Part shown: in pieces, positions 18,475 through 27,712 of the stretch
How the letters are laid out: each line of letters starts with the position of its first letter
How positions within the stretch are numbered: the stretch's first letter is position 1
From: Candidatus Bathyarchaeota archaeon BA1
GTDB taxonomy: Archaea > Thermoproteota > Bathyarchaeia > Bathyarchaeales > Bathyarchaeaceae
Assembly (NCBI GenBank): GCA_001399805.1
Contig: LIHJ01000032.1
Span: 1 to 60,539, forward strand
Reading direction: 5' to 3'
DNA: 60,539 nt
Program-made: the position numbers and the translations under genes
Notes under the pieces: model-generated
The model's input: the letters and a program-made list of their open reading frames with translations, nothing else
Databases searched by the model: none
What the model was told of the DNA's origin: nothing

Positions 18475-20295
18475 ATGCCCAAGAAAGAGGGGAAACCAAA
18501 GGGCTTCACAGTGCGTGCAGTCCTTTTAGGCTGTGTGCTTGCTGCCGTCTTCACCCTCGTCAACTCCTATCTAAGCCTCAACTTTGGAATGGGTGTTGGA
18601 TTCGGCGTGGTCACCATCTTCTTGTCATACGTCCTCTTTCACAAACTCCTTGGTAACTCAAGCAAAAGAGAGATAGCCTTAACATGGATTATGAGCGGAA
18701 CCGGCCTCAGCGTCGCTTGGACCATCGGATTCCTCATATTCGTACAAGAGAACGTGGTCCATAGCAACCTTCCCGTGTGGCTGGCTCCATCCATCGAAGC
18801 GATTCAAGACAAGACACTCTCCTTTAGCGCTTGGATGACACCTATTTTGGTTATATTTTTCCTCGGAGCTACCAGTGGCTTGCTCGGATTGATCGTGTCA
18901 TATTGCACGTGCCAACTCTTCATTCAAAACAGGAGGATGGTCTTTCCACACTTCACAGCAAGCGCTGTCGTCATCGATTCCTGTTTCAAAAGGGAGGGCC
19001 ACATTCGTTTTCTTGCCTACTCCCTAATTGCGGGGTTCGCAATCACTTTTGTTCAATATCTTCTCAAGGTTATTAATGTTGAAACCACCCTGATTGATCT
19101 TAGCTCTCATCTTCCTCGGGGTTTTCTTTTCGGCATAGCGTTGAACGTTGCCTTCATCGCCATCGGCTATTTCATCAGTGCCCCTGTTGCCTTAAGCATC
19201 TTGGTCAGCAGCTTGGCTGTCTACCTCATAGCCGCTCCAATCTTAATAAATCAAGGGTTCGTCACGTATAGCCCAAACTCGATGCAACAGTACATGAACC
19301 TCCTCTACCAATACACGATCTCACCTGGATTGGGCGTTATGATCCTCGGAGGAATCGTCCTTTCGGTCACCAAAATGTTAAGTGCCCGATTAAAGCCAAG
19401 AGCCCCCGAGAGCCCCAATGCCTTGGAAGCTAAAGGGTCAAAGTTAGGATATGGTGAATTATTCCAGTTTTTTATACGCTCTCTCACCACTAACAGAAGA
19501 CTCTTTCTCTGTTTTATGGTGGTGGCCGCGTCGACTCTCACCTTTGCCTACCACTTCAACTTCTTATACCCATTTCCACCCGTGATTTCTGTGGCCTTCA
19601 CCTTGTTTTTCCTGCTAGCTGCGGGTTTCGTCAACTTCGTCATTATCACGAAGATGGCAGGCGAGGCGGGAATGACCACGGATGTCCAAAGTATTCTGTT
19701 GTTTATGGCTCCCTTGTTTGCCACAGGGTATAGGGGTTACACGGGCTACCTCATACAACCCGGTAGCCCGAGCCCTTGGGTCGGAAACTCCGTCGTAGGT
19801 TACGCAAAGATCAGTAACGGATTGGACTTAGATTTGAAAGGTGTGGTGAAGGCTGTCTTGATTAGCTGGCTTCCCTCCTTTATTGCCAGCGTTACCTTCG
19901 TCCTCGTAATGTGGAAGGTTGCCGGCTTCCTCACGCCTACCATGCCGTGCATCGCATTCGTACAAGCCTTGCCAATATTCCGCATGTTCGCCGAGGGAAC
20001 CATCGCTGGAGTCATCGATCCGACAACCTTCCTGGCGGGTGGAGCACTGGGAGCGGTCCTCGAAGCCTTCACTCCAGCCTCCATCATGGGCATGGCCCTA
20101 GGCATGCTGCTGCCACCCTTCTACGGCGTGCCCTTTGGCATCGGAGGCATCCTTCGACTCTACAGTGATCACAAATATGGAGCGGTATTCTTCAAAGAGA
20201 AAGGCGTGTTGATTGCCTCAGGCTTAATCGCTGGAGGAATCCTAACACAAGTATTAATGTCGATATTTTTGGTGATTTCGGGGCTAACACGCTAA
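18475..20295 (+). CDS. OPT-family oligopeptide/metal-chelate transporter
   Basis: About 606 residues with at least 13 hydrophobic segments. The start matches the OPT superfamily pattern (VRAVLLGCVLAAVFTLVNSYLSLNFGM). Downstream blocks such as VFPHFTASAVVI, MTTDVQSILLFM and a Gly-rich last third (FGIGGILRLYSDHKYG) also fit. OPT/YSL transporters carry peptides or metal chelates in symport with protons. ATG 18475 has GGTGAGGAC just upstream and follows the DVGG-repeat gene by 4 nt; the frame further upstream lies inside that gene and is not native. Substrate unknown. Confidence 0.8.
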   Translation: MPKKEGKPKGFTVRAVLLGCVLAAVFTLVNSYLSLNFGMGVGFGVVTIFLSYVLFHKLLGNSSKREIALTWIMSGTGLSVAWTIGFLIFVQENVVHSNLPVWLAPSIEAIQDKTLSFSAWMTPILVIFFLGATSGLLGLIVSYCTCQLFIQNRRMVFPHFTASAVVIDSCFKREGHIRFLAYSLIAGFAITFVQYLLKVINVETTLIDLSSHLPRGFLFGIALNVAFIAIGYFISAPVALSILVSSLAVYLIAAPILINQGFVTYSPNSMQQYMNLLYQYTISPGLGVMILGGIVLSVTKMLSARLKPRAPESPNALEAKGSKLGYGELFQFFIRSLTTNRRLFLCFMVVAASTLTFAYHFNFLYPFPPVISVAFTLFFLLAAGFVNFVIITKMAGEAGMTTDVQSILLFMAPLFATGYRGYTGYLIQPGSPSPWVGNSVVGYAKISNGLDLDLKGVVKAVLISWLPSFIASVTFVLVMWKVAGFLTPTMPCIAFVQALPIFRMFAEGTIAGVIDPTTFLAGGALGAVLEAFTPASIMGMALGMLLPPFYGVPFGIGGILRLYSDHKYGAVFFKEKGVLIASGLIAGGILTQVLMSIFLVISGLTR

Positions 20296-20303
20296 GGAAT
20301 CAC

Positions 20304-20591
20304 CTATACCCTCGCTACCTCTCCGTACCTCCCTACATTAACTCTCCACTCACCCTTGAAAGACGTCACGAAACCATTCTCAATTTGTAAGGTGTCCCCA
20401 ACCTTTATGGGGATGATCTTTTCATCCCACAAAACCAGGGCTATGGACCCGGTTTCGTCGCCCACCTCCACCTCAAGGATCTCGTGCTCGACACCTAAGC
20501 TGGTGGTGATCTGCTTGGGCTCGGAGATGCTTAACACCCTCACCCTCATGCTCACGTGGTTCATTCCAGGCTTTAGATCATTTATGTTCAA
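20304..20591 (-). CDS. OB-fold single-stranded nucleic acid-binding protein
   Basis: A 95-residue single OB fold: INDLKPGMNHVSMRVRVLSI opening, EHEILEVEVGDETGSIALVLWDE as the central strands, GDTLQIENGFVTSFKGEWRVNVGRYG closing. This is the typical archaeal RPA/SOSS-B-type domain that binds ssDNA or RNA. It stands alone and convergent to the OPT gene. No C-terminal acidic tail or zinc finger is present, so it may be a minor SSB or an RPA-associated protein rather than the main RPA. Confidence 0.8.
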   Translation of the reverse strand: MNINDLKPGMNHVSMRVRVLSISEPKQITTSLGVEHEILEVEVGDETGSIALVLWDEKIIPIKVGDTLQIENGFVTSFKGEWRVNVGRYGEVARV

Positions 20592-20698
20592 TGGAACCCA
20601 CCGATTGTGGTCATCGCCTTGCCTATAACTTGTCTCCGCTTCTCTTAAAATTTTACCAGCAACCGATAAGGAAAAGTTAGGAAGACGCCACTTATCTT

Positions 20699-22117
20699 AT
20701 GGGGTCAACGCACATGACAATCCTTCAGTGCAGTGAATGCTCGGCAACCCTTAAGCCTTATCCCCCACAATATAAGTGCGAGAAGTGTAGTGGTCTCCTC
20801 GAGTATGTTTATGATTTTAAAGAGGTGGGCGAGATGAAGCCCACTGGTCCCTTCACCTTTTGGAGATACAAGCCCCTCCTCCCAGAAGTCACATGTGTGA
20901 TGACGATGGGGGAAGGTGGCACACCCCTGCATAAAGCCGAGCGGCTTATGGAGAAAATCGGTTTAGGCATGGTGTATTTGAAGGATGAAACCCGAAACCC
21001 CACTAACTCCTTCAGAGATCGATGCGCCACACTGATAGTCTCGAATGCCCGAGACTTAAAGCACGATTCCATGATTTGCGCCTCAAGCGGGAACATGGGA
21101 GCTTCTCTGGCGGCTTACTGCGCCAGGTATGGGCTCACTTGTCACATAATTGTTCCAAAATTGGTGGATATGGGTAAGCTGGCTCAGATGCTCATCTATG
21201 ATGCAATCCTTGAGGAGCATGGGGATATCGTAGATGAATCCATCACGCGGGCAGAGTCGTTGGCAAGAGAAACGGGTTGGTATCAAACCACGGCTGAGTT
21301 GAACCCCCTCGTGATTGAGGCTCAGAAGACCATCGCTTATGAAGTTGCAGAACAATTGGGCGTGCCTGATTGGTTTATTGTTTCCATGGGGAGCGGCGGA
21401 ACTATACACTCCATTTGGAAGGGCTTCAAGGAAATGCAAGCCCTAGGAAACATAGATACGCTGCCAAAATTGGTGGGCGTGCAGGCGGACGGGTGTGCAC
21501 CCATTATCAACGCGCACATAAAAAACGAGTTGGAGCCAGTTGCCGCTTCTAAACCAGTCACCCACGCATTAGGAATCCTGGTGCGCAACCCGTTAAATGG
21601 AAAGTGGGCGCTCGAAGCCATAAGAGAGTCGGAGGGTATTGCTATCCCTGTTTCGGACCCCGAAATCTTCGCAGCTGAACAAGAAATCGCGAGGCTGGAG
21701 GGAATCTTCGCGGAGCCAGCGAGCTCAGCCACGATAGCGGCTCTCAAAAAACTGGCTCATCAAGGCATCATCGCTGAGAAAGACAAGGTCGTGTGTCTCA
21801 TAACTGGGAGTGGGTTAAAGGCAACCGATGTGCTTCAAGCCCTAACAAAGAAACGAAAGACAGCGGTCGTAGGCTTGGAATTTAGCACAAAAGAGAAGAT
21901 CTTGCGCATTCTAAGCCGAAAGCAGACATACGGCTATGACATATGGAAAAGTATTGGAAAGACCATGACGCGAACTGCCATCTATCAACACTTGGATCAT
22001 CTCTTTGAAAGAGGGTTAATAGTTTCTTATGAGAGGGAGGGAAAAAAGTACTTTAAAATCACTAGACGTGGGCAAAGAGTTTTACGTGCCATTAACGAGC
22101 TGAAAGTGCTGGTTTAA
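20699..22117 (+). CDS. Threonine synthase-like PLP-fold protein with C-terminal winged helix
   Basis: A 472-residue fusion. Residues 1-45 carry a rubredoxin-like zinc knuckle (two CxxC pairs at about C11/C14 and C27/C30). Residues 50-375 are a fold-type II PLP enzyme of the threonine synthase family (CASSGNMGASLAAY, SMGSGGTIHSIWKGF, LITGSGLKAT). Residues 385-472 are a PadR/MarR-like winged helix (TKEKILRILSRKQTYGYDIW, TAIYQHLDHLFERGLIVSYE). The canonical PLP Schiff-base motif NPTxSFKDR reads NPTNSFRDR here, so the catalytic Lys is Arg106. Whether it catalyses L-threonine formation, another reaction or only senses a ligand is open. The alternative ATG at codon 6 is possible. Confidence 0.8.
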   Translation: MGSTHMTILQCSECSATLKPYPPQYKCEKCSGLLEYVYDFKEVGEMKPTGPFTFWRYKPLLPEVTCVMTMGEGGTPLHKAERLMEKIGLGMVYLKDETRNPTNSFRDRCATLIVSNARDLKHDSMICASSGNMGASLAAYCARYGLTCHIIVPKLVDMGKLAQMLIYDAILEEHGDIVDESITRAESLARETGWYQTTAELNPLVIEAQKTIAYEVAEQLGVPDWFIVSMGSGGTIHSIWKGFKEMQALGNIDTLPKLVGVQADGCAPIINAHIKNELEPVAASKPVTHALGILVRNPLNGKWALEAIRESEGIAIPVSDPEIFAAEQEIARLEGIFAEPASSATIAALKKLAHQGIIAEKDKVVCLITGSGLKATDVLQALTKKRKTAVVGLEFSTKEKILRILSRKQTYGYDIWKSIGKTMTRTAIYQHLDHLFERGLIVSYEREGKKYFKITRRGQRVLRAINELKVLV

Positions 22118-22175
22118 CTTCCACAAAATCTTTATAGAGAGGAATCAATTATAGTATAGTTATAACTTTATCAAT

Positions 22176-22931
22176 GTGATTGGTGTGTCACGTGCAATCT
22201 CTTCGCCAACAATGCGATTGGCCATCACAGCCGCTTTTACATCCCTTGTGTGCGCGACCACCATGGTATTTTCCATTTACGTTCCTCACACAAGAGGTTT
22301 CTTTAACATTGGCGAAACTATGGTATACACCACAGCCCTCCTTTTCGGCCCGTTGATCGGTTCTTTCGCCGGGGGTGTTGGTTCTATGCTTGCAGACCTA
22401 CTATTGGGCTATTCACATTATGCGCCAGCAACCCTCATCATTAAGGGATTGGAAGGAGCCATCGTTGGCGTTCTTAGCCGTAAAAGACTTAAGTTTCGTT
22501 CTAAACTGCAGTGGAAGACCTTCACATTTGCTTTGGGCCTGGTCGCTGGGGTTTTGTTGAGCAGCATCGGTTCTCTCTACTATAGTGGTTCGGTGGAACT
22601 TTACCTTGGCATCCCTCCTCCTCAAAGTCCCACCTCAACATTGTTTATTCCTCCAGAATTTTGGTACTCTTTGGGAGGGTTAGTTGTATTACTGGTAACT
22701 CTGATGGGGTTTGTTTTTGAGCCAGAGTTCGGATGGCTTGTCCTCGCTATTATTGTTGGGGGCTTAGAGATGGTCGCTGGCTACTTTCTCTACGAACAAT
22801 TCTTCCTCGGCGTGGCCGCGATAGCAGAGATCCCTGTTAACATTGGTCAAATGACGGTCGGTCTTATAGTGTCAATTCCTATCGTGAGAGCTGTGTGGCA
22901 CGCTCTTCCTTCGTTTAAAATCCCGGAGTAA
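22176..22931 (+). CDS. ECF transporter S component-like membrane protein
   Basis: About 251 residues with six hydrophobic segments. The motifs (RLAITAAFTSLVCATTM, FNIGETMVYTTALLFGPLIGSFAGGVGSMLADLLLGY, LIIKGLEGAIVGVL) match S components of energy-coupling factor vitamin transporters. The T and A components are not in the window, so it would use a shared ECF module. The vitamin cannot be assigned. The start is uncertain: GTG 22176 or ATG 22212 (MRLAITAAF). Confidence 0.75.
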   Translation: MIGVSRAISSPTMRLAITAAFTSLVCATTMVFSIYVPHTRGFFNIGETMVYTTALLFGPLIGSFAGGVGSMLADLLLGYSHYAPATLIIKGLEGAIVGVLSRKRLKFRSKLQWKTFTFALGLVAGVLLSSIGSLYYSGSVELYLGIPPPQSPTSTLFIPPEFWYSLGGLVVLLVTLMGFVFEPEFGWLVLAIIVGGLEMVAGYFLYEQFFLGVAAIAEIPVNIGQMTVGLIVSIPIVRAVWHALPSFKIPE

Positions 22932-23003
22932 CCCGAAGCGGGTGCCGACTGAGGATCGTTTTAAAAGTTATGAACACTAACGTTACTTAGGAGGCTCATA
23001 AGT

Positions 23004-24044
23004 ATGACCCAGCGTTCGCTGTCTGTTGGCAAACTGGACCCCAACTTAATCAAGCGATTGGTTTTCACTTGTCTCGGTTCTCCTAATCCTCGGGTTATCA
23101 TCGGGCCCAAGATAGGTGAGGACGCCACGGTGATCGACTTTGGGGATAGAGTGCTCGTTATCCACTCAGATCCAATAACTGGCGCTATTGAAAACATTGG
23201 TTGGTTAGCTGTTAATGTTTGTGCCAATGATATCGCAACCAGAGGAGTCAGACCTCTCTGGGTCTTGGTGGTTATGCTTTTGCCTCAAAGCATCGATACC
23301 ACTCAATTGAAAAGGATAACCAGTCAAATTGACGAAGCCGCAAAGGAACTCGGTATTGCCATTGTGGGAGGTCATAGCGAAGTCACCCCAGGCATTAATA
23401 GACCTATTCTTGTTGCGACCGCCGTCGGGGATGTTGAAAAGCATAAGTTTGTAAGCTCTAGTGGAGCAAAAATCGGCGATTGCGTCATCGTGACAAAGGG
23501 AGCCGCAATCGAGGGGACCGCCATCCTATCCACCGAATTGGCTGATACCTTACAAATGAAAGTTGATAAAAAAACCATTCAGGGGGCTCAAGAATTTATC
23601 AGAATGATCAGCGTGGTAAAAGATGCGCTGACCGCCATTGAGGTGGGAGGGGTTCATGCGATGCACGATGCCACGGAGGGAGGAATCGCCGGTGGGCTTC
23701 AAGAGATCGCCTGGGCATCCAACGTGGGCGTCATAGCCTATGAGGATAAGATACCAATTTACGAGGAAACAGGGGCGATTTGCAAAGCCATAAACATCGA
23801 TCCGCTTAAAACCATAGGCTCGGGGGCGTTGATCATCTCAGCACACCCAGAAAAAGCCGAAAAAATAGTGGCGGCCCTTCAGAAAAGGGGTATTCAAGCG
23901 GCAATCATCGGTAAAATGGTGGAAAAGAGCCAAGGTTCCTACGTTCTCCGAAGTGACAGAACCAAGCTTGACCTTACGAAACCCATAAAAGAAGAATTGT
24001 GGAGCGCCTTGGAGAGGCATGGAATAAGTGTAGGCACATACTAA
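23004..24044 (+). CDS. AIR synthase-family (HypE/ThiL-like) protein
   Basis: 346 residues of the PurM/HypE/SelD/ThiL ATP-binding fold: GEDATVIDFGDRVLVIHSDPITG, NDIATRGVRPLW, VGGHSEVTPGINRPIL and HDATEGGIAGGL. It lacks the C-terminal PRIC cysteine tail of HypE (it ends GISVGTY), so carbamoyl-cysteine chemistry for NiFe hydrogenase is unlikely. A strong AGGAGG Shine-Dalgarno precedes the ATG. One base separates its stop from comB, so the two are cotranscribed. It probably phosphorylates or aminates a small metabolite using ATP; the substrate is unknown. Confidence 0.75.
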   Translation: MTQRSLSVGKLDPNLIKRLVFTCLGSPNPRVIIGPKIGEDATVIDFGDRVLVIHSDPITGAIENIGWLAVNVCANDIATRGVRPLWVLVVMLLPQSIDTTQLKRITSQIDEAAKELGIAIVGGHSEVTPGINRPILVATAVGDVEKHKFVSSSGAKIGDCVIVTKGAAIEGTAILSTELADTLQMKVDKKTIQGAQEFIRMISVVKDALTAIEVGGVHAMHDATEGGIAGGLQEIAWASNVGVIAYEDKIPIYEETGAICKAINIDPLKTIGSGALIISAHPEKAEKIVAALQKRGIQAAIIGKMVEKSQGSYVLRSDRTKLDLTKPIKEELWSALERHGISVGTY

Positions 24045-24045
24045 A

Positions 24046-24792
24046 ATGAGGGATGCTGTCCTGGCCACTCTCATAAACTTGGAATTCACCGCAAAGGACG
24101 CCGTTAAGGCGGTTCAGAGGAGAGACGTGATAATTGTCATCGATGTGATAAGATGCTGTTCCACCATTATCACGGCATTGGCAAATGGCGCAAAAAGTGT
24201 CATCCCAACAAAAAATGTTAGGGAAGCCCGAATGCTTCATAAAGAACACCCAGAATTTGTGTTGGCTGGTGAGAGAGGGGGACTGAAACCCAGGGGGTTC
24301 GATTTAGGAAACTCACCCCGAGAATTTTCTTCTAATGTGATAGGAGGGAGGAACATAATCTTGACCACCACGAGCGGTACAAAGGCCATCATCGGATCCA
24401 AAAATGCGAGGTGGGTGTTAATCGGAGCTCTCTTAAACGCGGAGGCAACCGCTAAGACTGCCTTAAAGATCGCTGCAAAAGAGAAGACTGGAATTTCTCT
24501 GGTGTTGTCTGGGAGAGGAGGGCACTTTTCTCTGGAAGACTTCCTCTGTGCAGGGGCAATCACCGAAACCCTTCCAATCGACAAGGCTGAGCACTCTGAT
24601 GCCACTCTCACGGCGTTGCTGGCTTTTCAGCAAGCAAGGGAATCCTTAACCAAGGTAATTCAAGAGGGATATCATGCCCAATATCTTAAACGTATGGGGT
24701 TCGAGGAAGATGTGGAGCTCTGCTCCAAAATGAACATCCTCGGAATTGTTCCTTTTTTGAAGGGAGAAAGGATCGTTCCACTGGTTCCGTAA
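24046..24792 (+). CDS. comB: 2-phosphosulfolactate phosphatase-family protein ComB
   Basis: 248 residues matching ComB: VIVIDVIRCCSTIITALANGA near residue 30, GERGGLKPRGFDLGNSP, LTTTSGTKAI and LSGRGGHFSLEDFLCAGAI. ComB hydrolyses 2-phosphosulfolactate to sulfolactate, the second step of the phosphosulfolactate route to coenzyme M. ComA, C, D and E are not in the window. In non-methanogens the family may act on other phosphate esters, so coenzyme M synthesis is only suggested. It follows the AIR-synthase-like gene directly and ends in a strong hairpin. Confidence 0.85.
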   Translation: MRDAVLATLINLEFTAKDAVKAVQRRDVIIVIDVIRCCSTIITALANGAKSVIPTKNVREARMLHKEHPEFVLAGERGGLKPRGFDLGNSPREFSSNVIGGRNIILTTTSGTKAIIGSKNARWVLIGALLNAEATAKTALKIAAKEKTGISLVLSGRGGHFSLEDFLCAGAITETLPIDKAEHSDATLTALLAFQQARESLTKVIQEGYHAQYLKRMGFEEDVELCSKMNILGIVPFLKGERIVPLVP

Positions 24793-24815
24793 ACTTATCA
24801 TATCAGATAAGTTTA
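24790..24815. terminator. 10-bp stem hairpin between convergent genes
   Basis: TAAACTTATC (24790-24799) pairs perfectly with GATAAGTTTA (24806-24815) across a 6-nt loop. The stop codon of comB is part of the stem. It lies between convergent comB and the transglutaminase gene, so it may act as a bidirectional terminator or 3' end signal. It is not followed by a long T-run, which weakens a simple terminator reading. Confidence 0.5.
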
Positions 24816-24866
24816 CTTCCCAGCCACATATCGGCAAAAGAAAAGAAGCTGGAGGTTATTTAAAGG

Positions 24867-26108
24867 TTATTTAAACCTTATGTGTAGGGCTAAAGCTTTA
24901 ATTTTCCTTCTTATCATGAAACGATCAACAACTAGAATCGCGATGATGATTAATAGGACCCAATCAACGATGGGCATTGAGGTGATGATGTGGGTGATGC
25001 CTTCGAGCGTTCCTATCGGGGCTGGTGGAGGTTCGTTCACGCCCCATCCCCAGTAGGCGCCAATGAGATGTTCGCGGGGTTCTTTGGGTGGCGTGGGCTT
25101 TGTGTTGGTAAATTCCTTGAATATTGGGAGGTAATAATATTCGGAAATTAGCCCCACCCGAATGATGTCGCGGTAGTATTTGTTAGGAATTGTAACCTCC
25201 ACCGGAACCCATCCAATATTGGGCATGTAGACCTCACACCAAGCATGACCACCAGCAAATAATACGCCAACAGTCCCGCCATAGTCATAGAAAACCAGCC
25301 CATAAAACAAGTTGGCGGGGATGCCGAATCCCCTCATGATCGCGATGAAGGCGTCCACAAAATGCCTGCAGACGCCGTATCGCTTCTCTCCATACCCAGG
25401 AACGATGATCTTTTCACTCAGTATTTGGCTAGCTTTCAGTCTTTGATGGGGATAGTCCTCGTGCTCCATGTAAATCATGTGGATGGAGAACCAGTTTATG
25501 CAACCATAAACTATATCATATACATTTTGGGATCCGCGTATTGTGGCGTTAATTTCTTGGATCACATGCTGAACGCTGGAGTTTCCGTAGTCCCAATAGT
25601 AGGCTTCCTGCAGGTATCTTGGGTGGACTTGCGCTTTGGCTTCTGAAACACTCCCAACATCCTCTCGCAGGATCCTTGACATATCAACCTTAGATACGGA
25701 AAGCTTAATCCAAACATCCACCTTGACCTCCTGATACGGTTGAACATTGAGGAACTCGAAAGTGGCGCCGTAGATCGCGTCATGGTCATCCTTATGAGGA
25801 ATCTGGATGTATTCTCCCTTATCCGCATCGTATTTTGCATAAACACTCGATGATCTCGGGGATGTTTGTAAGATGCTGACGTCAGACCAAAAGTTGTTTG
25901 CCCAGAGGTCCAAAAAAACTGGAACCCTTTCAGCGGGGGCCGAGGAATTGTATCTATATCCGGTGTATCCGTGGATGTATAGAGTTTTGGGATCAAACAG
26001 TCGGACCTTTTCAGGGACGCTTATTGGGTTTACTTTGCTGATTGGGACAAAAATCGTGGCAAAAGTGAATATTGCTAAAATGAGCAAAGTCAGCATTGCT
26101 TTGCGCAT
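24867..26108 (-). CDS. Secreted membrane-anchored transglutaminase-like protein
   Basis: 413 residues. An N-terminal signal-anchor (KAMLTLLILAIFTFATIFV) and a C-terminal membrane helix (VDWVLLIIIAILVV) followed by RRK put the body outside the cell. The transglutaminase-like core has the Cys in GEKRYGVCRHFVDAF and the His in GGHAWCEVYM. The third position usually Asp reads WVPVEVTIP, with Glu. Such archaeal proteins are cysteine proteases or cross-linking enzymes acting on the cell surface. The gene is convergent with comB and divergent from the glycosyltransferase at 26206. Confidence 0.75.
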   Translation of the reverse strand: MRKAMLTLLILAIFTFATIFVPISKVNPISVPEKVRLFDPKTLYIHGYTGYRYNSSAPAERVPVFLDLWANNFWSDVSILQTSPRSSSVYAKYDADKGEYIQIPHKDDHDAIYGATFEFLNVQPYQEVKVDVWIKLSVSKVDMSRILREDVGSVSEAKAQVHPRYLQEAYYWDYGNSSVQHVIQEINATIRGSQNVYDIVYGCINWFSIHMIYMEHEDYPHQRLKASQILSEKIIVPGYGEKRYGVCRHFVDAFIAIMRGFGIPANLFYGLVFYDYGGTVGVLFAGGHAWCEVYMPNIGWVPVEVTIPNKYYRDIIRVGLISEYYYLPIFKEFTNTKPTPPKEPREHLIGAYWGWGVNEPPPAPIGTLEGITHIITSMPIVDWVLLIIIAILVVDRFMIRRKIKALALHIRFK

Positions 26109-26205
26109 CTCTCATCACCACTTGTTCACTCAAACTTATCCTACAGTGTTAGTTTCCTATTGTTTAAACCTTTTCAAGCTTGTCAGTTAGCTTTATTTTT
26201 ATACG

Positions 26206-26949
26206 GTGCAAAAGAGTAACAGAACCTTCGGAGACGATCCTGTGCCAGCGAGGACCCCGACAATTTCTGTGATCATACCCACGTTTCAAGAGGAAAAATA
26301 CATAGCGGCGATCTTAACCAAGCTTATCAACATGAAGCCTCCCATCGAGATTATAGTGGTGGATGGAGGAAGCAGAGACCGCACAGTTAAGATCGCAAAG
26401 CGCTTCACGAGTAAGGTATACCAAATACCGGAGCGAGGAATAGCGAAAGCCAGAAATTATGGGGCTAGGCGAGCCAGCGGAGAAATTTTAGTGTTTCTTG
26501 ACGCGGACGTATCCCCGCCCTCAGTCTTCGTAGGAAAGGTGCTTGAAACATTCAGCGATGACACTGTTGTGGGCGCTACTTGTGACATCATGCCCACCCG
26601 ACCCAGATTGGCAGAGACCGTGTTTTTCCACTTTTACAATCGCTTAATCCAGCTTTGCTCTAACTTAAGGCCCCACTCTCGAGGAGAGTTTTTTGCAGCC
26701 AGGAGGCGTGAGTTTCTGGGGGTTGATGGATTCAATGAAGGCATGCCATGCCTTGAAGATCACGATCTTGCAAAGCGACTCTCAAAAAGGGGGAAATTCG
26801 TGTTTATTAAGGGCCTCACGGTTTATGAGTCCTTAAGGCGTGTTGAGAAACTTGGGCTTTTTAAGGTTGTTAGTACATGGTTAATAGATTTTCTTTCTTT
26901 CATGTTGCGTGGAAAACCCCTATCCAAAACTTGGCAGCCTATACGCTAA
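26206..26949 (+). CDS. Family 2 glycosyltransferase (paralogue of 183-911)
   Basis: 247 residues from GTG 26206: SVIIPTFQEEKYIAAIL, IIVVDGGSRDRTVKIAKRF, ERGIAKARNYGARRASGE, LVFLDADVSPP (DXD) and CLEDHDLAKRLSK. Length, motif spacing and several identical stretches show that it is a paralogue of the 183-911 gene. No membrane anchor is visible. It is likely part of surface glycan synthesis, in keeping with the GT2, radical SAM and archaeosortase-like genes in the following 5 kb. Confidence 0.85.
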   Translation: MQKSNRTFGDDPVPARTPTISVIIPTFQEEKYIAAILTKLINMKPPIEIIVVDGGSRDRTVKIAKRFTSKVYQIPERGIAKARNYGARRASGEILVFLDADVSPPSVFVGKVLETFSDDTVVGATCDIMPTRPRLAETVFFHFYNRLIQLCSNLRPHSRGEFFAARRREFLGVDGFNEGMPCLEDHDLAKRLSKRGKFVFIKGLTVYESLRRVEKLGLFKVVSTWLIDFLSFMLRGKPLSKTWQPIR

Positions 26950-26952
26950 TGA

Positions 26953-27586
26953 TTATTTGAGGTAGGCATCAGTCAATTCTTCGGCACGACGCAGAAAACT
27001 CTTGAACTTCTCCTCGGTCACTCTTAGGAGTATAGGGTTTGCCTCTCTTGCCTCCATGTATCTGCCAAACAACATTTTAATCAGATTGTCAAACCTCTCT
27101 ATTGGGATGTAGATGCGGTATTTAAACAGGGCGAGGATGAGGTTTATGAGTCTCCCAAACTTGACGAGGTGTGGCTTCATGTAGCGCATGGCTGATACTA
27201 CCCTACTCCCAAAAGCGCGTGTGTACCTCTCAGGGGGGAAGAGGTGCGCGCTCCTCTGTTCTGGGGATGGTTCCCAGAAGTCTAGCTCCCTTATCGACCG
27301 TTTCCTTCGACGCTAACTCATCCATTGATACAGATAAGTATGGTATCCTGTATGCGTACTCATATCTATACCTTTCATTTATGCGGTTGACACGCGCTAT
27401 GTATCTTGTCCATCCAACTGTTCCCTCCGTGTCAAATAGAAGCGCTAGCCACTCAGCGTTCTTTTGAATCTCAAGCTCTGGAATGGTAATGCCTTGGTGT
27501 GGTAAAGCTAGAGCGTGACCCTCTTCTTCTACGTGGAGACCTTCTATACAGTGTTCGCCCTCTGTAAGGTGTTCATAACAGACCAT
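26953..27586 (-). pseudogene. LAGLIDADG-type homing endonuclease-like gene, split by a 1-nt frameshift
   Basis: The first part (ATG 27586 after GGGAGGG, stop near 27230) contains EWLALLFDTEGTVGWTR, a LAGLIDADG-type helix, and is followed by a beta-rich segment. The second part (to 26953) continues in another frame with MRYMKPHLVKFGRLINLILALF and ends EELTDAYLK. Reading through a 1-nt shift at the run of six G (plus strand, 27233-27238) joins both without a stop: PERYTRAFGSRVV links them. It is thus one gene broken in a homopolymer. Free-standing archaeal homing endonucleases of this kind are intron- or intein-derived. No host intron is apparent here. Confidence 0.55.
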
Positions 27587-27712
27587 GCTAATCCCTCCCA
27601 GCAAACTGTATGTTAGACATTTTTAAACTTGAAAGATTAACTTTATGAAGGTCTTTTAACATTTTGTTAATCTCCTCAGCTACCTTAGACCTTTCAACAT
27701 TAAAGCTGAGCG

